Assembly: GCF_032452875.1 (NCBI RefSeq)
Contig: NC_083869.1
Span: 119,666,001-119,730,000 of the forward strand
Length of the DNA: 64,000 nucleotides
Source of the DNA: Bos javanicus
Taxonomy: Eukaryota > Chordata > Mammalia > Artiodactyla > Bovidae
Direction of reading: 5' to 3'
Shown here: in pieces, positions 11,422 to 22,021 of the stretch
Position numbering within the stretch: the first letter of the stretch is position 1
How the letters are laid out: every line of letters starts with the position of its first letter
Notes under the pieces: generated by a model
The model's input: only the letters and a program-made list of their open reading frames with translations
The model's database searches: none
What the model was told of the DNA's origin: nothing
Translations under genes and position numbers: made by a program

Positions 11422-11740
11422 GCATAGCTGACGTACAATATTACGTTAGGTCAGGTGTACATAACGATTTGACATTTGCATACATTTTGAAATGATCACC
11501 ACAGTAAATCTGATAACCATCTGTCCCCATACAGTTATTACAGTATTACTGACCATATTCCTTATGCTGTGTACTACGTCCCCGTGACTTACTGACTTAC
11601 TTATTGTTTAATTGGAGGTTTGTATCTCTTAATCCCTGTTGTCTATTTTCCCCCCACCTCTCTTCTGGCAACCGCCTGTTCTCTGTGTCCAAGAATCTGT
11701 TTTTGTTTTGTCTTATTTGTTTTGTTTTTTAGAGTCCACA

Positions 11741-12164
11741 TTTATACTCTCTTCCTTTTACTTCTCATATTGTTTTGGTACTCCAAGTAATGTATTTAAT
11801 GGTCTCTACTAGTTTTTATGCTTTCTTATGCTGATGTGTCTAGTAATTTTGGCAGCCTGAGGCTTGTTTTCCAGTAAATTCTTCAGGAAGGGTTCTTAGG
11901 AACAATGTTCCCTGAGTTCTTGTATGCTGATAACAGTTTGTACCTTTTATACTTGATAGTTTTCCTGGATATAAAGTCAGTTTTCCTTGGCTTACTCTTT
12001 CACCCCCTTAGATAGGTCACACCCTTTTCTTCTGGTGCAAAGCAGTGTTGTTGAAAAGTCTGATGATAATCTAATTTTCATTTTCTCATAAGTCACTTAT
12101 TCCTTTCTCCATAGTTGTCTAAAGGATTTTTCCCCTTTACTATCCAGTAAATTTACTAAAATTT
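11741..12164. other. Intergenic, no gene; possibly old LINE sequence
   Basis: T-rich text such as 'agtgttgttgaaaagtctga' resembles reversed LINE sequence but I cannot assign a family. Confidence 0.35.
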
Positions 12165-12545
12165 ACTAAGATATGACAGTGAAAGACGAACTCCCCAGGT
12201 CAGGAGGAGCCCAATATGCTACTGGAGAAGAGCAGAGAAATAGCTCCAGAAGGAACAAAGGGGCTGAGTCAAAGTGAAAACAATGCCCAGCTGTGGACGT
12301 GACTGGTGATGGAAGTAAAGTCCGATGCTGTAAAGATTCATGTTAGGTCCATGAATCATGGTAAATTGGAAGTGGTCAAACAGGAGATGGCAAGAGTGAA
12401 CATCGACATTTTAGAAAGCAGTGAACTAAAATGGACCTGAATGGGTGAATTTAATTCAGATGACCATTACCTCTACTATTGTGGGCAAGAATTCCTTTGA
12501 AGAAATGGAGTAGCCCTCTAGTCAATGAAAGAGTCAATGCAATAC
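12165..12545 (+). mobile_element. BovB fragment, upstream (endonuclease-region) part, plus
   Basis: Matches the 5' half of BovB: 'gaaagacgaactccccaggt', 'caatatgctactggagaaga', 'aattggaagtggtcaaacag', 'gacattttagaaagcagtga'. The last lies in the APE-type endonuclease region of the RTE ORF. Stops and indels break every frame. Unlike the other BovB pieces in this window it lacks the 3' end, so it is the remains of a rearranged or once longer copy. Confidence 0.7.
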
Positions 12546-12549
12546 TGTC

Positions 12550-13480
12550 ATAATCCCAGCTGGCTTCTTTGCAGGGACTGACAAACTTATCTTAAAATCC
12601 ATATGAAAACTCAAGAACATCAAAACAATCTTCAAAAAGAAGAAAGTTGGGGGATTTATCGATTTCAAAATTTAATAAAAAGAACAATGATTAAGACGGT
12701 GCGGTAATGGCTTAAGAATAGACATGTAGATCAATGGAAGAGAATTTAAAGTCCACAGATAAACCTCATATTTTCAGTCAATTGATTTTTTACAAGGTTG
12801 CCAAGACAAGTCAGTGTCTTTAACTAGTGGTGCTGGGACAACTGGAAATTGAAGTACAAAAAAGTTGAAGTTGTAAACCCTCAGCACACCAGATACAAAA
12901 TTAGCCCCAAATGAATCATGGGCTTAAATATGAGCTAAAACTATAAAATTCTTAGGAAAAAATCCATAGGAATAAAATTTCATCACCTTTATTGGTAATG
13001 GCTTCTTAGATATGACACCAAAAGCATAAGAAACCAAGAAAAAAAAAAGGTAAATCGGACTTCTGCAAAAGCTTTTGTGCTTCAAAAGACACCAACAAGA
13101 AAATTAAAAGACAACCCACTGAATGAGAGAAAAAATTTACAAATTACATATCCGCTGCTGCTGCTAAGTCGCTTCAGTCGTGTCCGACTCTGTGCAACCC
13201 CATAGACGGCAGCCCACTAGGCTCCCCGTCCCTGGGATTCTCCAGGCAAGAATATGGGAGTGGGTTGCCATTTCCTTCTCCAATGCATGAAAGTGAAAAG
13301 TGAAAGTGAAGTCGCTCAGTCGTGTCCGACTCTTAGCAATCCCATAGACTGTAGCCTACCAGACTCCTCCGTCCATGGGATTTTCCAGGCAAGAGTACTG
13401 GAGTGGGGTGCCATTGCCTTCTCCATATATCTGCTAGGGGACTATATAAAGTACTTTTATAGCTCAATAATTAAAAGACA
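12550..13480 (+). mobile_element. L1 ORF2 3' part fragment, plus, split by BOV-A2
   Basis: L1-like text such as 'tccatatgaaaactcaagaa', 'gatttcaaaatttaataaaa', 'gaatagacatgtagatcaat' and 'atgagctaaaactataaaat', resuming after the SINE at 13427 with 'atagctcaataattaaaaga'. This corresponds to the C-terminal ORF2 region of L1. It is heavily decayed. Confidence 0.65.
13152..13426 (-). repeat. BOV-A2 SINE (dimer), minus
   Basis: Reversed CAG tail 'gctgctgctgctaagtcgct', two Bov-A monomers joined by 'caatgcatgaaagtgaaaag', ending 'gggtgccattgccttctcc'. It lies inside the L1 fragment. Confidence 0.88.
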
Positions 13481-13727
13481 GTGCAACTGCGGTCTAGGTC
13501 CTAGTTCCTGGCACAGAGCTCCTAAAACCTTTGAAATTTCCCAAGTGATAAGGGTAATAGGAACATCTTTTGTTACTACTGAGGTGATTTTGGGTGTACC
13601 CCTAGGTAGCTCAGGATGGGAACTGGTTCCCAGAAAGACCAAGCCTCAATTGTAAGCTTGGAACTTTCAGCTCCATACCCCAACCTTCATGGAGGAAAGA
13701 GCTGGAGATAGAGTTAATCACCAATGG

Positions 13728-14017
13728 TCGAGACTTCTGTAGTGGCCCTGTGGTTAAGAATCTGCCTGCCAATGCAGGAGACACAGGTTCAATCCCTAGT
13801 CCAGGAAGATCCCACATGCCATGGAGCAACTAAGCCAGTGTGCCACAACTACTGGGCCCGAGAGCTACAACTACTGAAGCCTAAGTGTCTAGAGCCCCTG
13901 CTCCTCAACAAGAGAAGCTGCTGCAGTGACAAGCTCACACACTGCAACTAGAGAGTACCCTGTGAGCAGCAAAAGAGACCCAAAAATAAAAAATGAAAGT
14001 GTTAAAAAAAAAAAAGC
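13728..14017 (+). repeat. CHR-type SINE, plus, with target-site duplication
   Basis: Long CHR form: 'ctgtggttaagaatctgcct', the tRNA-like 'aggttcaatccctagtccag', and an A-rich tail ending in an A-run. The 9-bp duplication 'caccaatgg' (13719-13727 and 14018-14026) bounds the insertion. Confidence 0.85.
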
Positions 14018-14026
14018 CACCAATGG

Positions 14027-14462
14027 GCACATTAAGTTCTCATAAGAACACCTAAATGATGCTGTTAGGAGAGCGGATTTGTAGGTGAACATATCCATAT
14101 GCCAGAAGGGTGTACACAGGGACTCTACAGGGACAGAGGCCCCTGTGCTCAGGATTCGCTGGCATTCTCCCGAGTTCTGTGAGTTGTTCTAGCAAACTGT
14201 TGAACCTGGGGCAGGTGGGAGCCTCTGACTGTAAGCCAAGTTGGACAGAATTACAGGTAACCTGGGAACTTGATCCTTGTGGCTGGTATCTGAAATGGGC
14301 CAGTCTTAGAGGACTGAGTTCTTAAACCTGTGGAATCTGATGCTCACTCCAGGTAGTGTCAGTGTAGGCTTAAATTGTAGGACTCCCTTCAGTTGGTGTT
14401 GGAAAGTTGGAAAAGTGAGATTGGAAAAGATACCGTGTGTTTGTGTCAGGAAAAAAAAAAAA
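14027..14462. other. Intergenic, no gene
   Basis: No gene or repeat recognised; an A-run lies at about 14450-14463 at the edge of the next L1 piece. Confidence 0.35.
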
Positions 14463-15000
14463 AACACTCACTAATTGAAAAATGGGCAAAGGATCTGAAT
14501 AGACATTTCTTCAAAGAAGATCTACGAATGGCCAATAAGCACATGAAAAGGTGCCCGACATATTTTATTGGGGAAATGCAAATGAAGACCACAAATAGAT
14601 ACCACTCTACACTTACTTGGAGGAGGGCATGGCAACCCACCCCAGTATTCTTGTCCAGAAAATGCCATGAACAGAAGAGCCTTGTGGGCTACAGTCCATG
14701 GCATCACGAAGAGTTGGACACAACTGAAGCGACTTAGCATGCATGCCACACTTACTAGAATAAGCTATCATCAAAAAGGCAGTTAATGCCAAGTGTTGGT
14801 GAGAATGTGAAGATATGGGAGGCTTCATACACTGCTGGTGGTGATGTGAAATGGTGCAACCACTCTGGACAATATGGCAACACTCAAAAAGTTTAACCCA
14901 GAGCTCTCATTTGATATGGCAATTCCACTCTTAGGTATATACCCAAGAAAACTGAAAATACACGTCTGCACAGAAACCTGTACATGAATGTTAGCCCTTC
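14463..15000 (+). mobile_element. L1 ORF2 C-terminal fragment, plus, split by a SINE
   Basis: Contains the familiar L1 words 'attgaaaaatgggcaaagga', 'aatagacatttcttcaaaga', 'tggtgagaatgtgaagatat' and 'ttccactcttaggtatatac'. These belong to the end of ORF2. The frame is broken by stops and by the SINE at 14618-14747. Confidence 0.8.
14618..14747 (+). repeat. 5'-truncated Bov-tA SINE, plus
   Basis: Lacks the tRNA head: it begins at 'tggaggagggcatggcaacc' and runs to 'gcgacttagcatgcatgc'. A 9-bp duplication 'acacttact' (14609-14617 and 14748-14756) shows that the truncation happened at insertion. Confidence 0.85.
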
Positions 15001-16394
15001 TTTCAATTGAAAGGCGGTGATCAAAGATGGATCAGGCGGACTCCTGGTTGAGTGTTCTTTCCAGGCTGTTTTTGATACCACTTAGAGGACAGTCTTTCCC
15101 CTCTGTCTTCTACATTACTGGGGAGGTGGGAAAAGCCTTATTGTAAGCCCCGAGGAGTGCTGTCAAGCACTCATCCATAACTAATCAGGCAGTATTGCAG
15201 GGCCTCTGGGTATGGGGCCTGAAATGTGACTTCCAAACCATGAAGACAGTGGGTATGGTGACAGGCACATGCACGTCTTGTTGTTTGGTCCAGCGTCCCA
15301 AAGGAACAGGAGGGTGGTCATCAGTGCTTTTCTGCCACGAAGAGTGAGTCCGTGGGCCTCCACATTGGAAAGTAAGTACTCTAACACAAGAATGGCAGAC
15401 TCTAGGTGGCTGTCCCCCTATCTGGGCTTTCCTCTCAGAAGCATCTGGGAGATTAAATTCTATCCATGATATAGTTCACCAGAGACATTAGTCAGCTCTG
15501 ACATTCTGTGACCTCATAAAAATGCGAACACTCTTTTTCTCATCCATATGTAACCCTAGAAAAAAATTAACCTGGCCTCAGCCATAATTTATATGGGCAT
15601 TTAACACCCCACTTATACTTTAACACTGTCATTGAAAAACTTCCTTATCTTTGTCAGTAAATGGCACAATGGAAGTTTATTATCTGGCTCGGAAGCTTTC
15701 TTTTTATAGCTCTTTGAAGATGTATGGTCCTTCGACACACACAAGAGAGTTAAACAAACCAGCCGAACTTTCACCAAGAATGAGCTCCCATCGTAGCGAA
15801 ATTCCTTTATAAATGATACGCTTCCAAAACCATGATTCTTATCAGCTGTCCCCTGAGGCCTGGTGCTCAGACCCCCGAGGTAGAGGCCTTGGTAGGGTGG
15901 GACTTACTTCGGGGCAGTGGGCATGTGGCTGGTATGAGGCCCATAGGTGCCTTTGCAGGACAGGGCAGGATTGTTTCTTAGGGAACTGGAGCCTGGGTGT
16001 GAGTTTGACGCCCTCTCCCATATGCTCTGCCCCACCCCCTGTGTGAATATATGTGCTGCAGGATGGCCACCCCTCTCTCTCCTGCTTTCTCTCTAACAAC
16101 ACTTGAGCCCACATGAATATTCTTCTGTCATCTAGTTCTCCCTCCTGCTGCTAGTTGTCCCTGTCCACAAATCACCTTCCTTCAAGGCTAAGTCCTCCCT
16201 GAAAACTTCTCCCCAAACGTAGCCTCCACCCAGCGCCTCTCTCCTTCTGTACCTCATCACGGGGCCTCTCTTAAAGCACTTACCTGATCCCTTCTTCACC
16301 CACCTGTGGGTGCGAGGCTCCCCGAGGCTCACTGGACTCCGTTCCTCTTTGGGTTACCTCTAGCCCTGCCCTTAGTGGGTGCTCCGTTTGTAAT
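15001..16394. other. Intergenic, no gene
   Basis: No gene recognised. Frames of 60-90 codons overlap on both strands at 15813-16114, with nothing protein-like about them. Confidence 0.4.
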
Positions 16395-16660
16395 TCTTTT
16401 TTAAAAAACTGAATTAGTTAATTTTTAAATGTTTTGGCTGTGCTGGGTCTTGGCTGCTGCAGGGCTCTTCTCTAGTTGCGGCGAGCGGGGGCTTCTCTCT
16501 AGTTGTGCTGCGCGGGCGTCTCATGGCAGAGCCCAGGCTCAGGAGTTGTGTTGCTCAGGCTTAGTTGTTCCGTGGCACGCAGGATCTTCCCGGATCAGGG
16601 ACTGAATCCGTATCTCCTGCATCGGCAGGCAGATTCTTCACTACTGAGCCACCAGGTGCT
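16395..16660 (-). repeat. CHR-type SINE, minus
   Basis: Reads 'tgttttggctgtgctgggtc', 'ttctctagttgcggcgagcg', 'gttccgtggcacgcaggatc' and ends at the tRNA head 'cactactgagccaccaggt'. Confidence 0.82.
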
Positions 16661-17237
16661 CTATTTACAAGACGTGAGAAATGGTCTCTTGTTCCTGGTT
16701 TAAGTTGTGGATGTTTTTATTTCCAGCTGGAATGTATTTCCTATGCTGTGCTTTCTTTTTTGAGAAGGACCAGTTTTCACCCCTTGCCCATCTGTTTTTA
16801 AGGGCTTAGTGTTTTTATCAGTCTTTATGAACTCTTTATATAATTTTGTTGTAAATATTTTCTGTACTTGGATAAGCCTTATGATTATGGTAAGGTAAAA
16901 GAGGAAAAATACAGAAGTTATAAATTCCTATATAATCACATCTGTTCATGTTTTCCTTTGTGATTTCTTCCTTTGCATCTGAGTACAGTATATTCCTTCT
17001 GTCAGCAGAGTTTAACTTGACAGTCGATCAGGTTCTTTTGGTCTTCGTTCTAGTTGTATTCTGGGTAACACTTCCAGTGCTGATGTGCTAATAACCCAGG
17101 AGAAACTGGGGGTAACAGGCCTCCCTGTCCTCCCCCAGGAAAAGGGGCCTGGATGGTCCTGAGAAGAGGGACTCTCCTATTGTTCAGGGTTGTTCCTAAC
17201 CCTTTGTCTTTACTTCCTCAGTGTTTAAAGGTTTCTG
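16661..17237. other. Intergenic, no gene
   Basis: AT-rich unassigned DNA. Confidence 0.35.
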
Positions 17238-17501
17238 TGCTACTGCTGCTAAGTCACTTCAGTCGTGTCCGACTCTGTGTGACCCCATAGACGGCAGCCC
17301 ACCAGGCTCCTCTATCCCTGGGATTCTCCAGGCAAGAACACTGGAGTGGGTTGCCATTTCCTTCTCCAGTGCAGGAAAGTGAAAAGTAAAAGTGAAGTCG
17401 CTTAGTCGTGTCTGACTCTTAGCGACCCCATGGACTGCAGCCTACCAGGCTCCTTCGTCCATGGGATTTTCCAGGCAAGAGTACTGGAGTGGGGTGCCAT
17501 C
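17238..17501 (-). repeat. BOV-A2 SINE (dimer), minus
   Basis: Reversed CAG-type tail 'tgctactgctgctaagtcac', two monomers joined by 'cagtgcaggaaagtgaaaag', ending 'ggagtggggtgccat'. Confidence 0.87.
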
Positions 17502-17611
17502 TGTATCTTGCCTCAAACCAATAGATTGGAGACTCCTAAAAGCAAGGACCATTTTTGCCTTGTTCACTGCTATATCCCAATTGTTAGGAAAGTAACTAAA
17601 AATAAATGCTC

Positions 17612-18100
17612 CTTCTGCTATATGGTTTTAATGTCTGTGTCCCTTCCAAAAAAAAAAAAAAATTCATATGTTGAAACCTATTGTTGTTGTTCAGTTGCTA
17701 AGTTGTGTCTGACTCTTTGTGACCCCATGGACTATGGCACACCAGGCTTCTCTATCCTTCACGGTCTCCTGGAGTTTGCTCAAACACATGTCTACATTGA
17801 AACCTAACCCCCCAGGTAATAGTAATAGGACGTGAGGCCTTTGGGAAGTGATTAGGTCATGAAGGTGGAGCCCTCAGGATTGGAGTAAGTGCCCTTGTGA
17901 GACCCCACACAAGGGTGGTGTCTAACTAGCTCATCCCTTCCACCAGTGGGGACACAGAGATCATCTGTCTGCCACCTGGAAAATGGTTCTCACTAGAACC
18001 TGACCATGCTGAACTCTGAACTATTTTTCCTCCAGAATTGTGATAAATGTTATAAATTTATGTTATTTTGTTATCATAGCCCAAATGGACTAAGATACCT
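17612..18100 (+). repeat. MLT1-type LTR, plus, interrupted by a BovB-derived SINE
   Basis: Shows 'attcatatgttgaaaccta', 'gtgaggcctttgggaagtga', 'ttaggtcatgaaggtggagc', 'cctccagaattgtgataaat' and the 3' end 'agcccaaatggactaaga', matching the MaLR LTR MLT1. An A-run lies at 17650-17662. The 3' half resumes after 17797. Confidence 0.75.
17681..17796 (-). repeat. Short BovB 3'-end insertion in the MLT1 LTR
   Basis: 116 bp of reversed BovB/Bov-A-type 3' sequence ('gttgttcagttgctaagttg ... ggagtttgctcaaacacatg'). A perfect 10-bp duplication 'ttgaaaccta' (17671-17680 and 17797-17806) flanks it. Confidence 0.8.
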
Positions 18101-18329
18101 GCCAACCCAGAAAAACTCTCCACAAAGGTGGAAGAGAAAGAAAACAGTTTTACTATTGAATAAACATTGAACAAGACTGCATGAACATTACAGGTATCCA
18201 CCAAAGAGATTGGAAAGACAGAAAGAAATCTCAGCCTTTCATATAGCCAGGCAGAGCCAGCCCATACATGTTAACGGTCTTTATCTGAAGGAAAGGTAAA
18301 ACAGCTCAGATCCTTTACTTTCTTTCTTC

Positions 18330-19020
18330 TTCTTATTTTTTTTAAATGGGAGTATAGTTTCTTTCCAATGTTGTGTTAGTTTCTGCTGTACAGCAAAGTG
18401 AATCAGCTATACATACACATATATCCCCTCTTTTGTGGATTTCTTTCCCATTTAGGTCAACACAAAGCACTAATTAGAATTCCCTGTGCTATACAGTTGA
18501 TGAAGAAGGCTGAGCGCCGAAGAATTGATGCTTTTGAACTGTGGTGTTGGAGAAGACTCTTGAGAGTCCCTTGGACTGCAAGGAGATCCAACCAGTCCAT
18601 TCTAAAGGAGATCAGCCCTGGGGTTTCTTTGGAAGAAATGATGCTAAAGCTGAAACTCCAGTACTTTGGCCACCTCATGCGAAGAGTTGACTCATTGGAA
18701 AAGACTCTGATGCTGGGAAGGATTGGGGGCAAGAGGAGAAGGGGACGACAGAGGATGAGGTGGCTGGATGCCATCACCGACTCGATGGACGTGAGTTTGA
18801 GTGAATTCCAGGAGTTGGTGATGGACAGGGAGGCCTGGTGTGCTGCAGTTCATGGAGTCCCAAAGAGTCGGACACGACAGAGCAACTGAACTGAACTGAA
18901 CTGATACAGTTGGTTCTTATTAGTTATTTATTTTATACATAGTAGTGTATAATTGACAATCCCAATCCACCCCACCCCCACTTCTCCCCTTAGTATCTAT
19001 ATGTTTGTTCTCCATGCAAA
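18330..19020 (-). mobile_element. L1 3' UTR fragment (minus), host of a BovB insertion
   Basis: Left part 'ccaatgttgtgttagtttct ... acaaagcactaattagaatt' and right part 'ggttcttattagttatttat ... caatcccaatccaccccac' are contiguous bovine-type L1 3' UTR text, reversed, separated only by the BovB at 18500-18903. Confidence 0.7.
18500..18903 (+). mobile_element. 5'-truncated BovB LINE 3' end, plus, with TSD
   Basis: The last 400 bp of BovB in sense orientation. It encodes the conserved C-terminus of the RTE ORF (frame 18398-18889 reads through it: A-F-E-L-W-C-W-R-R-L-L-R-V-P-W-T-A-R and later R-R-R-G-R-Q-R-M-R-W-L-D). It ends with the tail 'gagcaactgaactgaactg'. Target-site duplication 'atacagttg' at 18491-18499 and 18904-18912. 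The long frame survives by chance of youth, since the element lacks the endonuclease and RT core. Confidence 0.88.
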
Positions 19021-19284
19021 ACAGCTCAGATCTTCTCAATCAGCAGGAAGTTGCATCTGGAGTCAAGCACCTAGGCTAAAACTCCCATAGAGACAAACAG
19101 AAGGGGGTCCCCTTTATTGATGGTCACATTTCAGAGATGGCTTCAAGACCCCCAAGAAAGGCATTCCAGCGGCTGCAAAACAACAGACTCATCTGGCTTT
19201 TAAAAAGATTTACATACATCTCAGAGACATAGAAAGCATTCCAATTTCACATTTCTAAAGGGGATGCTAAAGAGGAGGGACATT

Positions 19285-19481
19285 CCCTTTCCTGGTGGCT
19301 CAGATGGTAAAGAATCTGCCTGCAATGCAGGAGACCTGAGTTTGATTCCTGGGTTGGGAAGATCCCCTGGAGAAGGGGATGGCTACCCACTCCAGTATTC
19401 TGGCCTGGAGAATCCCATGGACAGAAGAGCCTGGTGGGCTGCAGTCCATGGGGTCCAAAAAAGAGTCAGACACAACTGGCA
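19285..19481 (+). repeat. Bov-tA SINE, plus
   Basis: Head 'cctggtggctcagatggtaa', tRNA-like 'gcaatgcaggagacctgag', body 'ggagaaggggatggctaccc', end 'gagtcagacacaactgg'. Confidence 0.9.
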
Positions 19482-20276
19482 CCAAGGGAAATCAAAATTA
19501 ATTTTAAATTAGATTTGTATCTAACCTTACAGAAGCACCCAGCAGAGTACATGGCACACAGTAGGTGCTTGATGAATGCATGAATACACGATCTACTGCT
19601 TCCTTTTGGAGAGTGAGACTTGTCCCGAGCTTTCCAGGTTCCAGGAATGAAGTCCTGGCTCTGGCTCTGGGTGTTATCCTTCTCTAGGGGAAGGTGATAA
19701 TCCCCTGGCCTCCAGAGCTCTTGTCTCCCCACCTACTGTTCCTGACTTTTCCCCCGGGACTCAGAAGGCAGGTGAGACCAGGGGAGGCAGAACCTTTGGG
19801 GTAGGGAGTCTGGGTTGGGTGGGTGAAGCCTCTGCAGTGGTCTGGGAACCCTGGTGAAATCTGGGAGCTTAGGTCTGGGCCCAGTCGAGAGAATCTGTCA
19901 CCCCCTCTTTGAGGTCCTTGGCTTCTGAGAGTCCTCCTGCTAGTCACTTGGAGTCTCCTGGATGGGTGCCTAAGGAAATCCAAATAGGTAGCTGTCAGTG
20001 TGTGGGCAGCCCGGTCAGATCCAGGAACAAAGTCCATGGCCCCCAACCCGAGGATTCCAACAGGGACTGGCTTGGAACTGGAGGGTGCTGGGAGTTTCCA
20101 CACAGGCGCTGACACTGGTTTCTCCCTTTGGACCAGTACAAAGTCCAAAGCTGTTCCCTGGGCATTTTCTTCATCTGTTGAGAGGGGGCAGTAGGTGTGA
20201 AATCCAGGATTTTGAGGCAGCAGTTCTCCTATAAACCATTAAAAACCTACCATTTTAATACTTTTCCCACACAAAA
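19482..20276. other. Intergenic, no gene
   Basis: A 154-codon minus frame (19684-20148) and overlapping plus frames exist, but composition is Pro/Ser/Gly-rich on both strands with no domain, and no splice or promoter context. At 19535-19590 'ggcacacagtaggtgcttga' is an L2/MIR-type scrap. Confidence 0.4.
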
Positions 20277-20495
20277 GGCTTCCCAGGTGGTGCTAGTGGT
20301 AAAAACCCTGCCTGCCAATGCAGAAGACATAAGAGACAAGGGTTTGATCCCTGGGTTGGGAAGATCCCCTGGAGGAGGGCATGGCAACCTACTCAAGTGT
20401 TCTTCCTGGAGAATCCTGTGGACAGAGGAACTTGGTGGGCTACAGTCCATAGGGCTGCAAAGAGTCAGACACGACTGAAATGACTTAACACACAC
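20277..20495 (+). repeat. Bov-tA SINE, plus
   Basis: 'ggcttcccaggtggtgctag', 'ataagagacaagggtttgat', 'gcatggcaacctactcaagt', ending 'cacgactgaaatgacttaac'. Confidence 0.9.
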
Positions 20496-20548
20496 CCAGA
20501 CAAAAATTTTTTTTCTGCAAGAATCTGCCTCTTCATATGAGATCACTA

Positions 20549-20775
20549 GGGCTTCCCCAGTAGCTCAGCAGTAAAGAATCCACCTACAATGCAGGAGCTG
20601 CAGGACATGCAGCTTAAACCCCTGGGTTGGGAAGATCCCCTGAGTTGGGAGAAGGGCATGGTGACCCACTCCAGTATTCTTGCCTGGAGAATCCCCATGG
20701 ACAGAGGAGCCTGGTGGGCTACAGTCCATGGGGTTGCAGAGTTGGACATGACTGAAGTGACTTAGCACACACACA
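20549..20775 (+). repeat. Bov-tA SINE, plus
   Basis: 'gggcttccccagtagctcag', 'gttgggaagatcccctgagt', 'ggtgacccactccagtattc', ending 'ctgaagtgacttagcacaca'. Only about 50 bp separate it from the previous SINE. Confidence 0.9.
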
Positions 20776-21250
20776 TCTGATCACTAAATGAAGAGCATTT
20801 CAAAGCAGAAACCAATGTGAGGTTTTAAATTGAGATGTAGCATGATTTCTGAACTTGTCCATTGTTTGCTGAGGACAATCACTTGTACTGAGACATCAGG
20901 GTCCACATGGAGGCCCCCTCCTTGCCCCTCTCTTGACCATTCTGCCGTCATCAGCCCTTTTTCCTGCAGGAGAGAGAACAGTGAGGGCAGCTGACTTGAA
21001 GGTCCTCCCTCCACTCTGTTCACTCTCAGAATAAGCGAGCATGAGATTTTGTTGTTGTTCCTGCCAGACTTTCTGCTTTTGGAGCTCTACCAAGGACTTT
21101 TTCCACCACTTCTTTTCCCTCCATGACAGGACTCCCTCTGCAGGTCAGTCAGCTTCTCGAGAATGTTAACAGTGCGCAGTGATGAAAGTCACTGCCTTTG
21201 TTTGGGGAATGCAGAGCTCCAGGTTCAGCATTTGCAGATTGGATGTGAAG

Positions 21251-21672
21251 TGTTGAGGCAGCCCAAGCACGGGTTGAAAAAGAATTTCCAGACACAGAGC
21301 ATTTCAGAATGGAGGGAGTTTATTAAGAACAAAGAGCAGAGATAATGTGGGCATTGTGAACACAGTGGGCCAACCTCCTGACAAACCAGGGAAAGTTGAC
21401 AGTTTTTGTGGGTTAGTAGTCAATTTTTATAGCCTCAAAACAAAGAAAATTTCTGCTGGAGGTTGGCGTTAGGTGATTGGTTGGGGTGCTATAGGGTGTT
21501 TACTGGAGTGGGCATCTTTGCCAAATGGGGAATCAGGAAGCTTGTTAGTGATGGTTAGTGAGGTTTTGGCAAAGGGGCTCAGTCAGCTTCGGAGGTGTCC
21601 TTGATTCTGGGCTCTGCCTCTGTGGCCTTGGTGTAAGGCCTCGCACCTGCGGCCTTGGGGCAGGACTCAACA
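21251..21672 (-). mobile_element. Solo retroviral LTR (422 bp), minus orientation
   Basis: Bounded by a perfect 7-bp terminal inverted repeat TGTTGAG...CTCAACA and a 5-bp target-site duplication 'tgaag' directly outside each end (21246-21250 and 21673-21677). Read on the minus strand it has a TATA-like box (TATAAAA at plus 21425-21431) and about 105 bp further a polyadenylation signal AATAAA (plus 21319-21324) followed by a C/T-rich U5-like end. No internal retroviral sequence is attached, so two LTRs recombined and left one. Five-base duplication and TG...CA ends fit a class I (gamma) or class III ERV rather than a 6-bp class II element. Confidence 0.85.
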
Positions 21673-21831
21673 TGAAGGAGAGGCACCTCGAATGCAGTAA
21701 CACAGCCAGAAGACACCACTGCTTCACTCCTTCAGAATCTGATTTGTGTGACAGGAGAGATGAGGAGCTGGCAGTCGGGCTTGATTTATGTTTCAGAAGC
21801 AAAACCGAAGTTACCCTTTCGTGGTTCGCAG

Positions 21832-22021
21832 CTGTGTGTGTTAGTCGCTCAGTTGTGTTTGTCCCTTTGGGACCCCATGGACTTACCCCCCAGGCTCCTC
21901 TGTCCATGGGATTTTTCGGTTAAGAATACTGGAGTGGGTGGCCATTTCCTTCTCCAGGGGATCTTCCCAACCCAGGGATTGCAGGTGAGTTCTTTACCAT
22001 TAACACCACCTGGGAAGCCCC
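21832..22021 (-). repeat. Bov-tA SINE, minus
   Basis: 'gttagtcgctcagttgtgtt', 'ccatgggatttttcggttaa', 'ggggatcttcccaacccagg', ending 'ccacctgggaagcccc'. The flanking word 'gcagctgt' occurs on both sides and is a likely target-site duplication. Part of the tRNA region is deleted. Confidence 0.85.

Larger units (their letters stand above)
10737..11740 (-). mobile_element. L1 3' UTR fragment (minus), host of nested SINEs
   Basis: Flanks of the SINE block read as an L1 3' end in reverse: 'ttattgaaacatagttggcg' on the left and 'tacaatattacgttaggtca ... aaatgatcaccacagtaaat' on the right. The duplicated L1 words 'catagttggcgta' (about 10750-10762) and 'catagctgacgta' (about 11424-11436) are the target-site duplication of the Bov-tA inserted between them. 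The left limit and the right limit (about 11740) are approximate. Confidence 0.6.

Noticed and set aside
18398..18889. 163-codon plus-strand frame as a possible gene
   Set aside because: It is the C-terminal tail of BovB running in from an L1 3' UTR, bounded by a target-site duplication.
19684..20148. 154-codon minus-strand frame
   Set aside because: Opposing frames on the plus strand, Ser/Pro-rich, no homology recognised and no gene context.
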